Positions 41,526-50,874 of a DNA stretch of 64,000 bases are shown here, piece by piece. The notes beneath the pieces were generated by a model. The model was given only the letters and a program-made list of their open reading frames with translations, was not told where the DNA came from and ran no database searches. Source of the stretch: Rhodobacteraceae bacterium UBA6213 (GTDB lineage Bacteria; Pseudomonadota; Alphaproteobacteria; Rhodobacterales; Rhodobacteraceae). The number at the start of each line of letters is the position of its first letter. Position 1 is the stretch's first letter. The stretch lies in the NCBI GenBank assembly GCA_002421605.1, contig DISJ01000020.1, forward strand, positions 310,684 through 374,683. Reading direction: 5' to 3'. Both the position numbers and the translations under genes were made by a program.

Positions 41526-43064
41526 ATGTTCAGAGCACCTCTGACGGCGCGCCTTGCGGCAGTTGCCTTGTTTGCGCTGCCTATTGCGGCCAACGCCGAA
41601 ACGTCCCTAACAATAGCGGTAATCCGCGATTCAAACTCCGTGGCGGAAAACAACTTCACGCTTACAACACGCGGGCCTGCAGCGCAGGTGGTGGAAACCG
41701 CCGTCCAGCCCGATGAAAACTTTGTCCCGCAACCGCTGCTGTTTGACAGCTGGGACTACGCTGATGGCATCTACACGATCACCGTGCATCCCGGCATCCG
41801 CTTTTCGGATGGAAGTGCATTCAACGCAGACGCCGCGATTGCGGCCTTGCGCCTGAATGACCTTCGCAAAAGCGACATTCTAGAGATCGACCCGGAAAGC
41901 TTTGTTAAACTTGACGAGATGCGTTTCACATTCCGCTCCGAAAGAAACTCGGCGCTGGTGATCGAAAATATGACACATCGGAACACCTCGCTTTTTGCGG
42001 ATACCGCCGATCGCGCCAACAACCTAATCGGCACCGGTCCTTATCTGCTGGAAAGCTATGATCCCAAGGTTTCGATGACCGTGGTGCGCAACCCTGACTA
42101 TTGGGGCACCCCCCGCAACATCGACCGGATCACTTATCGTTATATCGCCGACGACAACGCCCGCATCCTGGCGCTTCAAAACGGCGAGATTGACATCATC
42201 GCGGATGTAACGCCGCAAATGATGCTTTCGATGCCGCAGGATGGCTCTGTCGTGCTGCATGAAAGCCGCCCAATCCGCTATCTGGGGCTTTCTGTCGGCA
42301 TCAACTCCGTCGCGCCTTTCGATATTCTCAAAGACGTCACATTGCGGCAGGCCGTGGCGTGGGCGATTGACCGAGACGCTATTGCCGAGGTGCTTTTTGA
42401 TGGGCGCGGTGTCCCGGCCAAGGGCATTCTGCCGGGTTGGATGTTCGGTCTTGGCGAAGACCACACCGACGGCTTTGGCTACGACCCCGAAAAAGCAGCT
42501 GCGTTGATGGACGCGGCAGGTTGGACGCTGGGGGCCGATGGAGTGCGCGAAAAAGACGGGCGCAAGATGAAGCTGCGCCTTGTTGCGGCCTATCCCAATG
42601 TGACGACGGTCAAACCGGTTCCCGAAATGGTGCAGCAAATGCTGATCGGCGTCGGCATTGACATCGAACTGATCGAGGTCGACGACGCCGGGGTCTATGA
42701 CGACACCTACCTAGAGCCCGGTCAAGCCGATCTGTTCATGGAGATGGGGTCCAACAACAACACCGACCCGACCTATCTGCTGAGCATGCTTTACACCACA
42801 ACCACGCCTTGGACGGGCTATCGCACCCTCGCCCCCGGCGCGCATGTGGATGCCCTTTTGGCCGATGCCCGTAGCGCACAAACCCGCGAAGAGGTGATCG
42901 ACAAAGTGCGCGCCGCGCACCGCGCGATCGTGCAAGACGACCTTGCCACGATCCCGATCTTGCTGGTGCCGAACTTCGTGCTGTCGCGCCCAGGGCTAGA
43001 GGTGCCGATGTCTGAATTCACCGACTGGATCGACTTTGGCATGACCCGCGTGATTGGCGAGTAA
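41526..43064 (+). CDS. Family 5 ABC transporter substrate-binding protein (nickel/dipeptide type)
   Basis: 512 residues with signal peptide (MFRAPLTARLAAVALFALPI, then AANA) and an SBP_bac_5 fold (FVPQPLLFDSWDYADGIYTI, HPGIRFSDGSAFNADAAIAA, NLIGTGPYLLESYDPKVSM). Family members bind peptides, nickel, metal-chelate complexes or opines in the periplasm. It is the first gene of a five-gene importer. Adjacent DUF1636 and metal-like proteins suggest a metal chelate rather than a peptide, an inference from context only. SD: AAAGGA. Confidence 0.88.
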   Translation: MFRAPLTARLAAVALFALPIAANAETSLTIAVIRDSNSVAENNFTLTTRGPAAQVVETAVQPDENFVPQPLLFDSWDYADGIYTITVHPGIRFSDGSAFNADAAIAALRLNDLRKSDILEIDPESFVKLDEMRFTFRSERNSALVIENMTHRNTSLFADTADRANNLIGTGPYLLESYDPKVSMTVVRNPDYWGTPRNIDRITYRYIADDNARILALQNGEIDIIADVTPQMMLSMPQDGSVVLHESRPIRYLGLSVGINSVAPFDILKDVTLRQAVAWAIDRDAIAEVLFDGRGVPAKGILPGWMFGLGEDHTDGFGYDPEKAAALMDAAGWTLGADGVREKDGRKMKLRLVAAYPNVTTVKPVPEMVQQMLIGVGIDIELIEVDDAGVYDDTYLEPGQADLFMEMGSNNNTDPTYLLSMLYTTTTPWTGYRTLAPGAHVDALLADARSAQTREEVIDKVRAAHRAIVQDDLATIPILLVPNFVLSRPGLEVPMSEFTDWIDFGMTRVIGE

Positions 43065-43122
43065 CGGCTGACGCAGGCAAGCGGGGCGCGCATTTGCGCC
43101 CCGCAACCGCACCGGGGGCAAT

Positions 43123-44061
43123 ATGACACGGTTTCTCTTTTGGAGGCTCATCACCGCTATTCCGACGTTGTTCGGCATGTCGCTGCTGGCCTTTTTCATC
43201 GTCTCGCTAACGCCGGGTGATCCGGTGATGCAGGAACTGCGCGCGATGGGATCGGCATTTTCGCCAGAAGATGTCGCCGCAATGCGCGCCGAGTTCGGCT
43301 TGGATAAGCCCTTGCCGGTGCGCTACGTTTTGTGGCTTGGCGATGCAGTGCGGGGCGAATTTGGCACCTCAATCGCGTCGGGCCGATCCGTGATAGACGA
43401 GATTAGCATTTACCTTCCAGCAACTCTGACACTGGCCGCTAGCGCGCTGGTGGGCGCGGTTGCAATATCGCTAACGCTTGGCATTGCCGCCGTATCTGCG
43501 CCGCGCGGCGTGGCGGCGCTTCTACGCACGTTTACGGTGGTTCTGGTTTCCATCCCGTCCTTCTGGATGGCGCTACTGTTGATCTGGGTCTTTGTGATGC
43601 AGCTGGGTTGGGCGCGATTGGTTGGCAACGGGTCGTTAGGCGACTTGGTATTGCCGACGGTCACGCTTAGCCTTGCGGCGGGGGCCTCGCTTGGGCGCGT
43701 AGTGCATGAACGTATTCGCGCCGAGATGTGCGAAGACCACGTACGCCTTGCCATCGCAAAGGGGCAATCGCCCGCCTCCATTCTGATACGCCACATTGCA
43801 CCGCGCATCATCGGCCCGCTTGCCACCGCATGGGCCAATACACTGGGCGCGTTGCTGGGGGGCGCAGTAATCGTTGAAACGATCTTTGGCTGGCCCGGTC
43901 TGGGACAGCTGATCTTGCAAGCCATTGCCCAGCGAGACTACCCGATTATCCAAGCCTATCTCGTGTTCATGGGGCTTGGGTATTTTGCTACCAGTCTGTT
44001 GGCCGATGTGATCGTGATCATCAGTGACCCGCAGTTGCGCCGAGGTCTTGCCTATGACTGA
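43123..44061 (+). CDS. ABC transporter permease (DppB/NikB family)
   Basis: 312 residues with an N-terminal helix, a FSIASGRSVIDEI-type periplasmic loop, six helices and the EAA loop (HVRLAIAKGQSPASILIRHI). Typical length for DppB/NikB. It pairs with the next permease, which it overlaps by 8 bp. Confidence 0.92.
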   Translation: MTRFLFWRLITAIPTLFGMSLLAFFIVSLTPGDPVMQELRAMGSAFSPEDVAAMRAEFGLDKPLPVRYVLWLGDAVRGEFGTSIASGRSVIDEISIYLPATLTLAASALVGAVAISLTLGIAAVSAPRGVAALLRTFTVVLVSIPSFWMALLLIWVFVMQLGWARLVGNGSLGDLVLPTVTLSLAAGASLGRVVHERIRAEMCEDHVRLAIAKGQSPASILIRHIAPRIIGPLATAWANTLGALLGGAVIVETIFGWPGLGQLILQAIAQRDYPIIQAYLVFMGLGYFATSLLADVIVIISDPQLRRGLAYD

Positions 44062-44926
44062 TGTCCCCATGAGCCTGAGTAAAACCTACCGCCGACGACT
44101 ACCGCGCGGCTTTGCGGGGCGTGGTGGACTGTGGCTAGGGCTGGCTTTGCTAGGCGGGTTTGTTGTGCTGGGCTTTGCTGGCAGTTTTGTGTCGCTGCCA
44201 CCGCCAGAAAAGATCGACCTTTTGACGCGGCTTGCACCCCCCTCGGCAGTGCACCCTCTGGGCACGGACCATCTGGGGCGCGATGTGCTGGCGCGTCTGA
44301 TCGGCGCAGTTCCAGTATCGCTTGGCGCAGCGATCGCCACCATGGCCGCCATTTTAGCGATTGCACTGCCTTGGGGGCTAACGGCGGCGCTGGCGGGGGG
44401 CAAGGTCGATGCGCTGCTAATGCGGCTGGCGGACATCGTCATGGCCTTTCCGACGCTGGTGTTGGCTTTGGCAGTGATTGGCTTTTTAGGGGCGTCACTA
44501 GAAGCATCCATCATTGGCGTTGCAGCGGCGTGGTGGCCGTCAAACGCGCGGTTATTGCGTGCGCTGGTGCTATCGGCGCGGCAGCGCGATTTCGTGCGCG
44601 CGGCGGGTCTGGCGGGGGCATCACCTGCGCGTGTGATCTGGCGCCATGTGCTACCGCAAGTGTTGCCGCCCCTTGCGGTGATCGTGTCGCTGGAAATGGC
44701 ATCGGTACTGTTGGTGCTTTCATCGCTTAGCTTTCTGGGCATTGGCGCGCAGGCACCGACCCCGGAATGGGGCGCAATGTTGAATGAGGCGCGCCCCTTC
44801 TTTGCGCGCGCGCCGCACATGCTACTGGTGCCGGGCCTGGCGGTAACGCTGGCGGTGCTCGCCTTCAATCTGATCGGTGAAGGCCTGCGCGACATGCTTG
44901 ATCAACGGGAGCCCTACAAATGGTAA
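44054..44926 (+). CDS. ABC transporter permease (DppC/NikC family)
   Basis: 290 residues. LGTDHLGRDVLARLIGAVPV is the DppC/NikC hallmark, followed by membrane helices and the EAA loop (DFVRAAGLAGASPARVIWRH). Start at ATG 44054. The overlaps with both neighbours imply one transcript. Confidence 0.92.
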   Translation: MTDVPMSLSKTYRRRLPRGFAGRGGLWLGLALLGGFVVLGFAGSFVSLPPPEKIDLLTRLAPPSAVHPLGTDHLGRDVLARLIGAVPVSLGAAIATMAAILAIALPWGLTAALAGGKVDALLMRLADIVMAFPTLVLALAVIGFLGASLEASIIGVAAAWWPSNARLLRALVLSARQRDFVRAAGLAGASPARVIWRHVLPQVLPPLAVIVSLEMASVLLVLSSLSFLGIGAQAPTPEWGAMLNEARPFFARAPHMLLVPGLAVTLAVLAFNLIGEGLRDMLDQREPYKW

Positions 44927-45687
44927 CGGGACTTGAGGTGAAAAGCCTGAGCGTTTTGTCCGGCCGAGGTGAACCGTTGCTTGATCGTGTCAGTTTCAAT
45001 TTGGCCCAAGGCGAGCGTATCGGCCTGATTGGCGCCTCAGGCAGTGGCAAGTCCTTAACGGCGGGTGCGCTCTGTGGCCTGCTTCGCCCGCCTCTGTCTG
45101 CGCGCGCTATGGCGTTGCGGTTCTATGGAAATGACATGCAGGCGCTAACACCGCGCGCGTGGCGCGCCTTGCGCGGCACAACGATCTTTCAGATATTCCA
45201 GAGCCCCGGAACCGCGCTTAATCCGGCCCGCAAGGTTGGCGCACAACTTGTCGAAGCAGCTGTTACAGCACGCGGATGCCCGGTGCGCGACGTCGCCGAC
45301 GCTTTGAAGCGCGTGGCGCTGGACCCAGAAGTCGCGCGTAAGTTCCCATACCAGATTTCAGGCGGCATGAAGCAACGCGTCCTAATCGCGATGGCATTGC
45401 TGCTACGACCTCGCCTGCTGATTGCCGACGAACCGACGACCGGGCTTGATGTGCTGACCGAACACGAAGTGCTGGAAACCCTTGCCACTATGCTCGATGC
45501 AACCGGGGCGGCGCTTTTGTTTATCAGCCACGATCTTCGGGCGGTGCGAAGGGTCGCCACGCGCACACTTGTCATGGAAGCGGGGCAGATCGTTGAAGAC
45601 ACCGCAATTTCTGCGCTTTCTACATCAAGGCATTCCGGCGCGCGGGCGCTTGCGAATGCAGTCGAGACATTGGAGGGGCGATGCTGA
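44920..45687 (+). CDS. ABC transporter ATP-binding protein (DppD/NikD-like)
   Basis: 255 residues with Walker A GASGSGKSL, signature QISGGMKQRVLIAMAL, Walker B LLIADEPTTGLD and switch His LLFISHDLRAV. The MKQRV form is the NikD/DppD type. It lacks the C-terminal oligopeptide-HPY extension of peptide ATPases, being short like NikD. Confidence 0.9.
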   Translation: MVTGLEVKSLSVLSGRGEPLLDRVSFNLAQGERIGLIGASGSGKSLTAGALCGLLRPPLSARAMALRFYGNDMQALTPRAWRALRGTTIFQIFQSPGTALNPARKVGAQLVEAAVTARGCPVRDVADALKRVALDPEVARKFPYQISGGMKQRVLIAMALLLRPRLLIADEPTTGLDVLTEHEVLETLATMLDATGAALLFISHDLRAVRRVATRTLVMEAGQIVEDTAISALSTSRHSGARALANAVETLEGRC

Positions 45688-46424
45688 ACCTTACCAAATT
45701 GAGCAAGAGCTTTCGTGGCACCAAAGTTCTGGACAACATCGACTTTTCGATTGGTGCGGGCGAAGTGGTCGGCCTGATCGGGCGATCTGGCGCGGGCAAA
45801 TCGACATTGGCGCGGATCGTTGTTGGGCTGGAAACGCCTGAGACGGGAAGCATTCGGCTGGACACGCAAGAAATCACACCAGGCAAGGGTGATGCGCGGC
45901 GGCGCATTCAGTATCTTTGGCAAGACCCTATTCAGACGCTTAGCCCTTACCTCAGTGCGGCGGGCGCGGTGCTCGAAACCTTGCACGGGTTTGACATCGG
46001 GCGGCCCCAGACACGGCGCGCGCGCGCGCAAGATTTGTTAGCGTCGCTTGGCATTGTCGCGCAGATAGCCGCGCGCAAACCGCACGAGTTGTCAGGGGGG
46101 CAGTGTCAACGGGTGGCGCTGGCGCGCGCTTTGGCGGCTGAACCAGATGTGCTAATTTTGGACGAGCCACTTTCAGCGCTTGACGTAACATCGCAGCTCG
46201 GCGTGATCGACCTTCTGCGCCGGGTACATGCCAAACGTAGCCTATCAATGCTGATCGTCAGCCACGACATTGCGCCGCTGCGCCTTTTGGCATCGCGGAT
46301 AGCCGTGCTTGATGGTGGCCAGATCGTTGAAGACCTGCCGCTGCCCCGCTTTTTTGCCACTGCACGCCACCCCCTTTCGCGGGCGTATATCAGCACAATG
46401 AAGGTACAAAGCGATGCCGCGTGA
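45681..46424 (+). CDS. ABC transporter ATP-binding protein (DppF/NikE-like)
   Basis: 247 residues with Walker A GRSGAGKST, the Q-loop IQYLWQDPIQTLSPYL, signature LSGGQCQRVALARAL and Walker B VLILDEPLSALDV, and a short C-terminus. Partner of the preceding ATPase with a 7-bp overlap; together they form the heterodimeric motor of the importer. Confidence 0.9.
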   Translation: MLNLTKLSKSFRGTKVLDNIDFSIGAGEVVGLIGRSGAGKSTLARIVVGLETPETGSIRLDTQEITPGKGDARRRIQYLWQDPIQTLSPYLSAAGAVLETLHGFDIGRPQTRRARAQDLLASLGIVAQIAARKPHELSGGQCQRVALARALAAEPDVLILDEPLSALDVTSQLGVIDLLRRVHAKRSLSMLIVSHDIAPLRLLASRIAVLDGGQIVEDLPLPRFFATARHPLSRAYISTMKVQSDAA

Positions 46425-46620
46425 TGCAGCAATCCGCCAACCCGAGCACGGCGAAAGTCGGCCCGAAACAGGGCAGTTAGGCGTGGTTTTTTATCCGCGA
46501 CTTTGCGCCGTGGGAATTGTTGCAGCCTTGCTTTTGACTGCCGCGATAGGCGCTCAAGCGCTAATCTTGATTTTTGCGGGGCACGGCGCGGCACAAAACG
46601 AACGGCCCAGTGCGGGCTAG
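46414..46620 (+). CDS. Small single-helix membrane protein, unknown
   Basis: 68 residues with one hydrophobic segment (AVGIVAALLLTAAIGAQALI). The ATG overlaps the end of the ATPase gene by 11 bp, suggesting coupled translation. No recognised family. It could be an accessory subunit of the importer or a chance ORF; the overlap and the membrane segment favour a real gene slightly. Confidence 0.45.
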   Translation: MPRDAAIRQPEHGESRPETGQLGVVFYPRLCAVGIVAALLLTAAIGAQALILIFAGHGAAQNERPSAG

Positions 46621-46730
46621 GATGAACTTGCAAGCACCATGCAGGAAAGCTGCAAAATCGAGCGCGATTTGTGGCCCTTCCCCAACTCGTGCATCGCCGC
46701 CGATCTACGAAGCGAAATCAGAGGTAATTT

Positions 46731-47228
46731 ATGACCCGCACCGTTCAAAATGCCAATTTCGAGGTGCATGTTTGCCTGCGCTGTCCAAGCCCGGATGCAG
46801 CACGCAGAAATCGAGATGAAGGCGGCGGACCGGCGCTGTTGGCGGCCATTCAGGCAGAGCTGGCACGCCGCCCCTACGCGCCATATGCGGTTCTGTTGGC
46901 GTATCAATGCCTTGGCGTTTGCACCACCCGCGGCAGGGTTTCGCTTGCGGCGTACGGCCGTTGGGGGGTGGTTCTTGGCGGCATCGACGAAAACTTGGAT
47001 ATTCCCGCGCTTGGTGACTACATCAACCTGTGGCTTTTGCACCCGTGGGGAGAGATACCCAAACCCCTGCGCCTTGCCTCAATGGAAAAAAAGATCATCG
47101 GTCGATTGCCACCGCATCGCCACGACCAAAACCACGCCGCGGCAGAGTTCGGCGGCCCGCAAACCAACCAGAAAATCACGCGCGTGCCGCTGGTGCCTCC
47201 GGCGTATATGGAAGATCATGTCAAATAA
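46731..47228 (+). CDS. DUF1636 metal-binding, thioredoxin-like ferredoxin-type protein
   Basis: 165 residues with four cysteines in a C-x2-C plus C-x3-C arrangement (C15, C18, C60, C64: VCLRCPS and YQCLGVCTTRG), the pattern of DUF1636, predicted metal-binding proteins related to 2Fe-2S ferredoxin folds. They often occur with cobalt or other metal transport genes. It follows the ABC importer and precedes a histidine-tailed MFS protein, strengthening a metal-handling role for the cluster. Confidence 0.8.
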   Translation: MTRTVQNANFEVHVCLRCPSPDAARRNRDEGGGPALLAAIQAELARRPYAPYAVLLAYQCLGVCTTRGRVSLAAYGRWGVVLGGIDENLDIPALGDYINLWLLHPWGEIPKPLRLASMEKKIIGRLPPHRHDQNHAAAEFGGPQTNQKITRVPLVPPAYMEDHVK

Positions 47229-47340
47229 GGGCGCGGGTCGCGCTGGCGCTAGGTTTTCGCCTTTGAACACTCGCCCCCAACCCGAAGACCTCGACCATTT
47301 AAACTAGGCCGCCGCGCCCATCACCCACTGGTTACCCACA

Positions 47341-48654
47341 ATGCTTACACCGCTGAAAAATCGTATCTTTCGCCACATGTTCACGGCACAGCTCGTGGCG
47401 CTGTTGGGAACTGGTCTCGCCACGGTGGCCCTAGGCCTGCTTGCTTGGCATCTTGCCGGGGATGATGCTGGGCAAGTCCTTGGCGCCGCACTGGCAATCA
47501 AGATGGTGGCCTATGTGTTTTTGGCGCCGGTCGCCGCTGCCGTCGCACAGCGCCTGCCGCGCCGCGCATTCTTGGTGACACTGGACCTGATCCGCGCAGG
47601 AGTCGTGTTGTTCTTGCCGTTCGTCACCGAGGTCTGGCAGATTTACGTGCTGATCTTTACGTTGCAGGCCGCCTCGGCCGGATTCACCCCGGCATTTCAA
47701 GCAACAATCCCAGATGTGCTGCCCAATGAGCGCGATTATACCAACGCACTGTCACTGATGCGCCTGACCGAGGATCTGGAGCAGATTGCCTCGCCGCTGG
47801 CTGCTGCAGCCCTGCTGACGGTGGTGAGTTTTCCTGTGTTGTTTGCAGGAACCGTGGTGGGCTTTCTCCTCTCGGCGTTGATGATAGCGACCGTCGCTTT
47901 TCCCCCGCGCACGCCCTCTGCGGTCGACCGGTTTTGGGCCTCGACCACGCAGGGCCTGCGTATCTACCTCGCCACGCCGCGTTTGCGCGGGCTGATGCTG
48001 ATGGAGGGTGCCGTCGCCGCCGCGGGGGCGATGGTGTTTGTCAACACCGTGGTGTTGGTGCAGGCCCGCTTTGGTCTGGGTGAGCCACAGGTGGCGCTCG
48101 CTTTCGCCGCCTTCGGCGCTGGATCCATGTTGGCTGCCGTCGCGTTGCCGAAGATTCTGGAACGGGTGGATGACCGGACGGTGATGCTATCTGGTGCGGG
48201 CCTGATGGTAGCTTGCGTGGCTTTGACGCCGCTAGCGGCGGGACTATGGGAGTTAATGGCATTTTGGTCCTTGATCGGTTTCGGCTTTGCCTGCACGCAA
48301 GTGCCTATTGGCCGCATCCTGACCCGATCAGCGCGCGAACAAGACCGGACGGCGGTTTTTGCCGCTCAGTTTGCCCTATCCCATGCCTGCTGGCTGGTGA
48401 CCTATCCGCTGGCTGGCTGGCTGGGCGCAGCATTCGGCCTACCCAGCGCGGCCTTCGGGCTGGGCGCGCTTGGCGCTGTCGCGATGGTGGCAGTCCTGTG
48501 GCTCTGGCCAGCGCAAGATCCCGAGACGCTGGAACATGACCACCCAGACTTGCCTGCCGACCATCCGCATATGCTGGCGCATGCAAATTACCACAGTCAT
48601 GCTTTCATGATCGACGATCTGCATCAGCAATGGCCGCGCACAAAAACCCATTAG
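47341..48654 (+). CDS. MFS transporter with histidine-rich C-terminal tail (EntS-like)
   Basis: 437 residues, about 12 membrane helices of the EntS/MFS_3 type (FRHMFTAQLVALLGTGLATV; VLPNERDYTNALSLMRLTED). The cytoplasmic C-terminus is rich in histidine (EHDHPDLPADHPHMLAHANY, then HSHAFM), like metal-binding tails of metal exporters. EntS-like proteins export siderophores; here it may export a metal or metallophore. It is 112 bp behind the DUF1636 gene in the same direction. Confidence 0.85.
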   Translation: MLTPLKNRIFRHMFTAQLVALLGTGLATVALGLLAWHLAGDDAGQVLGAALAIKMVAYVFLAPVAAAVAQRLPRRAFLVTLDLIRAGVVLFLPFVTEVWQIYVLIFTLQAASAGFTPAFQATIPDVLPNERDYTNALSLMRLTEDLEQIASPLAAAALLTVVSFPVLFAGTVVGFLLSALMIATVAFPPRTPSAVDRFWASTTQGLRIYLATPRLRGLMLMEGAVAAAGAMVFVNTVVLVQARFGLGEPQVALAFAAFGAGSMLAAVALPKILERVDDRTVMLSGAGLMVACVALTPLAAGLWELMAFWSLIGFGFACTQVPIGRILTRSAREQDRTAVFAAQFALSHACWLVTYPLAGWLGAAFGLPSAAFGLGALGAVAMVAVLWLWPAQDPETLEHDHPDLPADHPHMLAHANYHSHAFMIDDLHQQWPRTKTH

Positions 48655-48971
48655 TCAGCAAGGGTGGAGCAACAGCATCACTTTTACAATGGCATCAAAT
48701 GGCGCCCGCCCAACTCAGGCGTTTTGAACGCCTAGCTATTTCAATGCGTTAGCATCTAGGTGCCCCAACGGGAAACGTCGTCCAAACTTCGAAAGCCCGC
48801 GCATCACTAGGGCACCCCTCCAGGGCGGCAGCGGCACCACTTGCGACGCACTTAGATTTTTGATTACGATTGATCATCGGATCACAAATGCCAGTTTGTC
48901 GCTTAGACACCGCTGGCGCTTTTAGCATCGTAGTTTGCTGAATGAGCGGCTGAAAGAGCAGGAGATTTGAG
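48655..48971. other. Intergenic stretch after the MFS gene
   Basis: 317 bases. I see one short stem-loop (48717-48733), no credible gene and no clear promoter motif. The lipoprotein pseudogene begins at 48972 with its own ribosome site. A 95-codon reverse ORF at 48749-49036 overlaps the pseudogene and looks spurious. Confidence 0.6.
48717..48733 (+). terminator. Possible terminator hairpin after the MFS gene
   Basis: AGGCGTT-TTG-AACGCCT, a 7-bp perfect stem with a 3-base loop, about 60 bp after the MFS stop. Only a weak T-rich stretch follows. Confidence 0.3.
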
Positions 48972-49403
48972 TTGAAGGCTTTCCAAACCGTCTCACTAAT
49001 CGGTGCAGTCGCCGTTGTAGCCGTGTGTTCTGGCACGATGCAGGGAGTGGTGCGAGGTTCTGGCCAACCTGTCCAGTTTTCTTATGAGTAGGGCATCGAT
49101 AGCGATACGCTGACCGCCAACATTGATAGTGAAGCTTTCCTCGGGAAAGCTGTAATGCGGGGCGCTACAACAACTGTTGGCACGAGCGTCGGCACGGCGT
49201 TTGCCGCTGGCGCATCGGCGTTCGGGACGACCACAATCATAGGCACGAACTACACGGGGGACTTTGTTGCAGTCCTGCTCGGCAGCCGCGGTTCTTCACT
49301 CTCCTGCCAGCTTCAGTATGCAGACTCGAGCGGGTTCACGACAAGCGGCGGGGTTGGCGTTTGCCAGCATAGCGACGGCAGATTGATTGATATTGTTTGG
49401 TGA
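48972..49403 (+). pseudogene. Lipoprotein-like gene broken by an amber codon
   Basis: From TTG at 48972 (behind AGGAGA) the frame reads KAFQTVSLIGAVAVVAVCSG, a signal with a lipobox-like Cys, then TMQGVVRGSGQPVQFSYE and a TAG at 49089-49091. The same frame continues with GIDSDTLTANIDSEAFLGKA and a well-formed glycine/threonine-rich C-terminal half to 49403. Codons on both sides look normal, so one C-to-T change (CAG to TAG) is the likely cause. The Cys suggests a small envelope lipoprotein family common in Rhodobacterales. Confidence 0.75.
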
Positions 49404-49587
49404 AGCCTTCTTTTGCAAGCAGGCCGCTTCGATCTAAAGAAGCCACTAGCGAGAATGAAATGTGACTTTGTGGCCTGCGGCCATCCCTCGGTTTTTATGC
49501 TGTGCCGCAGGGCCAACGTCGCAACAGTCACAGGTTCTTGGCCAAGTCGGGATTGTGACCAGCGGCGAGCAAGATGTTCGTGCCGGC

Positions 49588-50874
49588 TCAACCGGGCCCC
49601 AAAACCAGATTTGGCAACCACAACGCGGTCTGAGGAATTGTGAGCAGCATGCTCAGAACGATCAGAAGCGGAATGAAATAGGGCAAGGTAGAGCGCACGA
49701 TCCCCTCGATCGGGGCACCCGAAATGCGCGCCGCTATGAACAGCCCGATTCCAAGTGGCGGCGTGGCGATGCCCAAGATCAGTGACATTTCCATGACGAT
49801 TCCAAAGTGCACTCGGTCGATCGCATACGCATCAACAAGCGGAAGCAGGATCGGCACTAGCAGCAGCTTGATCGTCACCCCGTCGATGAAGCAGCCGAGC
49901 AACAAGACAAAGACCATCACCGCCAGAAAGAAAACAAGCCTCGAGTTGATCAAATCAGGCAAGGCGCGCGCCATGCTCTGTGGGATCTGCTCGATCGCCA
50001 TGAACCAGCCCATGCTGGCGGCAAAGCCGATAATCATCATGATCATAGAGGTCATCAGCACGGTGTCGGTCAACGCCTTGGTCAGTGCTGCCCAGTTCAG
50101 TGTCCTAAACACAACGCCCAATAGGATTACATACCCCGAGGCCAAAACCCCAGCTTCAGACGCGGTGGTTACGCCCGTCAGGATGCCACCCATGATGATC
50201 GCGGGTGCAACAAGCGCGATCGTGCCGGAAAGCGTGTGTTTCCATATCTCGCGCCCTGAGGCACGGGGTTGCTGCGGAAACTCGACGCGGGTCGCAAGTA
50301 TGCGGTTAAATATCATCAGGCTTGTCGCGATCATGAGTCCCGGCACAATCCCGGCTAGGAACATTCGCGCAACCGACTGGTTAGACAGAAATGCGTAGAC
50401 AACCAGGGGCACCGACGGCGGAATGAACGGCGCCACGATGGCAGAAACCACCGTAATCGCCGATGAGAACGACGCAGTATAACCGCGCTCGCGCATTGCT
50501 TTAATCTCGACCGCGCCGAGGCCCGCAATATCGGCCACTGCCACCCCCGTGCCCCCGGCCAAAAGTACCGAGGCGAGCACGTTGACCTGCGCAAGGCCCG
50601 CCCGAAAGTGACCGACAAGCGCATTGGCTAGATTGAATATGCGTTCGGTAATACCCACAGCGTTCATGAGGTTGCCGACAAGCACAAAGAACGGAATCGC
50701 CAGCAGCGACGTATTGCTAGAACTTTCCAGCAATTTCATCGGGACAATCCAAAGCTCGCCTGAAAATCCGCCTATCGCTAGTGCGCAAACCGCCGCAAGG
50801 CCTATGGCCATGGTAATTGGCGTACGCAACGCGATCAGGGTGAGGAAGATCGTAAACAGCGCGACGGCGATCAT
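49588..50874 (-). CDS. dctM: TRAP transporter large permease (DctM)
   Basis: 428 residues with about 12 membrane helices of the DctM type (LLAIPFFVLVGNLMNAVGIT, ASVLLAGGTGVAVADIAGLG, GIATPPLGIGLFIAARISG). It is the transport subunit of a sodium-driven periplasmic-binding-protein-dependent carrier. The ATG at 50874 overlaps the dctQ stop by 4 bp, so the long upstream reading is discarded. Confidence 0.94.
   Translation of the reverse strand: MIAVALFTIFLTLIALRTPITMAIGLAAVCALAIGGFSGELWIVPMKLLESSSNTSLLAIPFFVLVGNLMNAVGITERIFNLANALVGHFRAGLAQVNVLASVLLAGGTGVAVADIAGLGAVEIKAMRERGYTASFSSAITVVSAIVAPFIPPSVPLVVYAFLSNQSVARMFLAGIVPGLMIATSLMIFNRILATRVEFPQQPRASGREIWKHTLSGTIALVAPAIIMGGILTGVTTASEAGVLASGYVILLGVVFRTLNWAALTKALTDTVLMTSMIMMIIGFAASMGWFMAIEQIPQSMARALPDLINSRLVFFLAVMVFVLLLGCFIDGVTIKLLLVPILLPLVDAYAIDRVHFGIVMEMSLILGIATPPLGIGLFIAARISGAPIEGIVRSTLPYFIPLLIVLSMLLTIPQTALWLPNLVLGPG

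Noticed and set aside
46360..46740. Cobalamin riboswitch before the DUF1636 gene
   Set aside because: A GCCACTG-like string near 46370 lies within the ATPase coding sequence and the other conserved parts of the riboswitch are missing.
48749..49036. 95-codon reverse-strand open frame
   Set aside because: Overlaps the lipoprotein signal region, has no ribosome site and no family resemblance.
49155..49403. Separate 82-codon gene starting at ATG 49155
   Set aside because: It is the second half of the lipoprotein frame beginning at 48972; no ribosome site precedes 49155.
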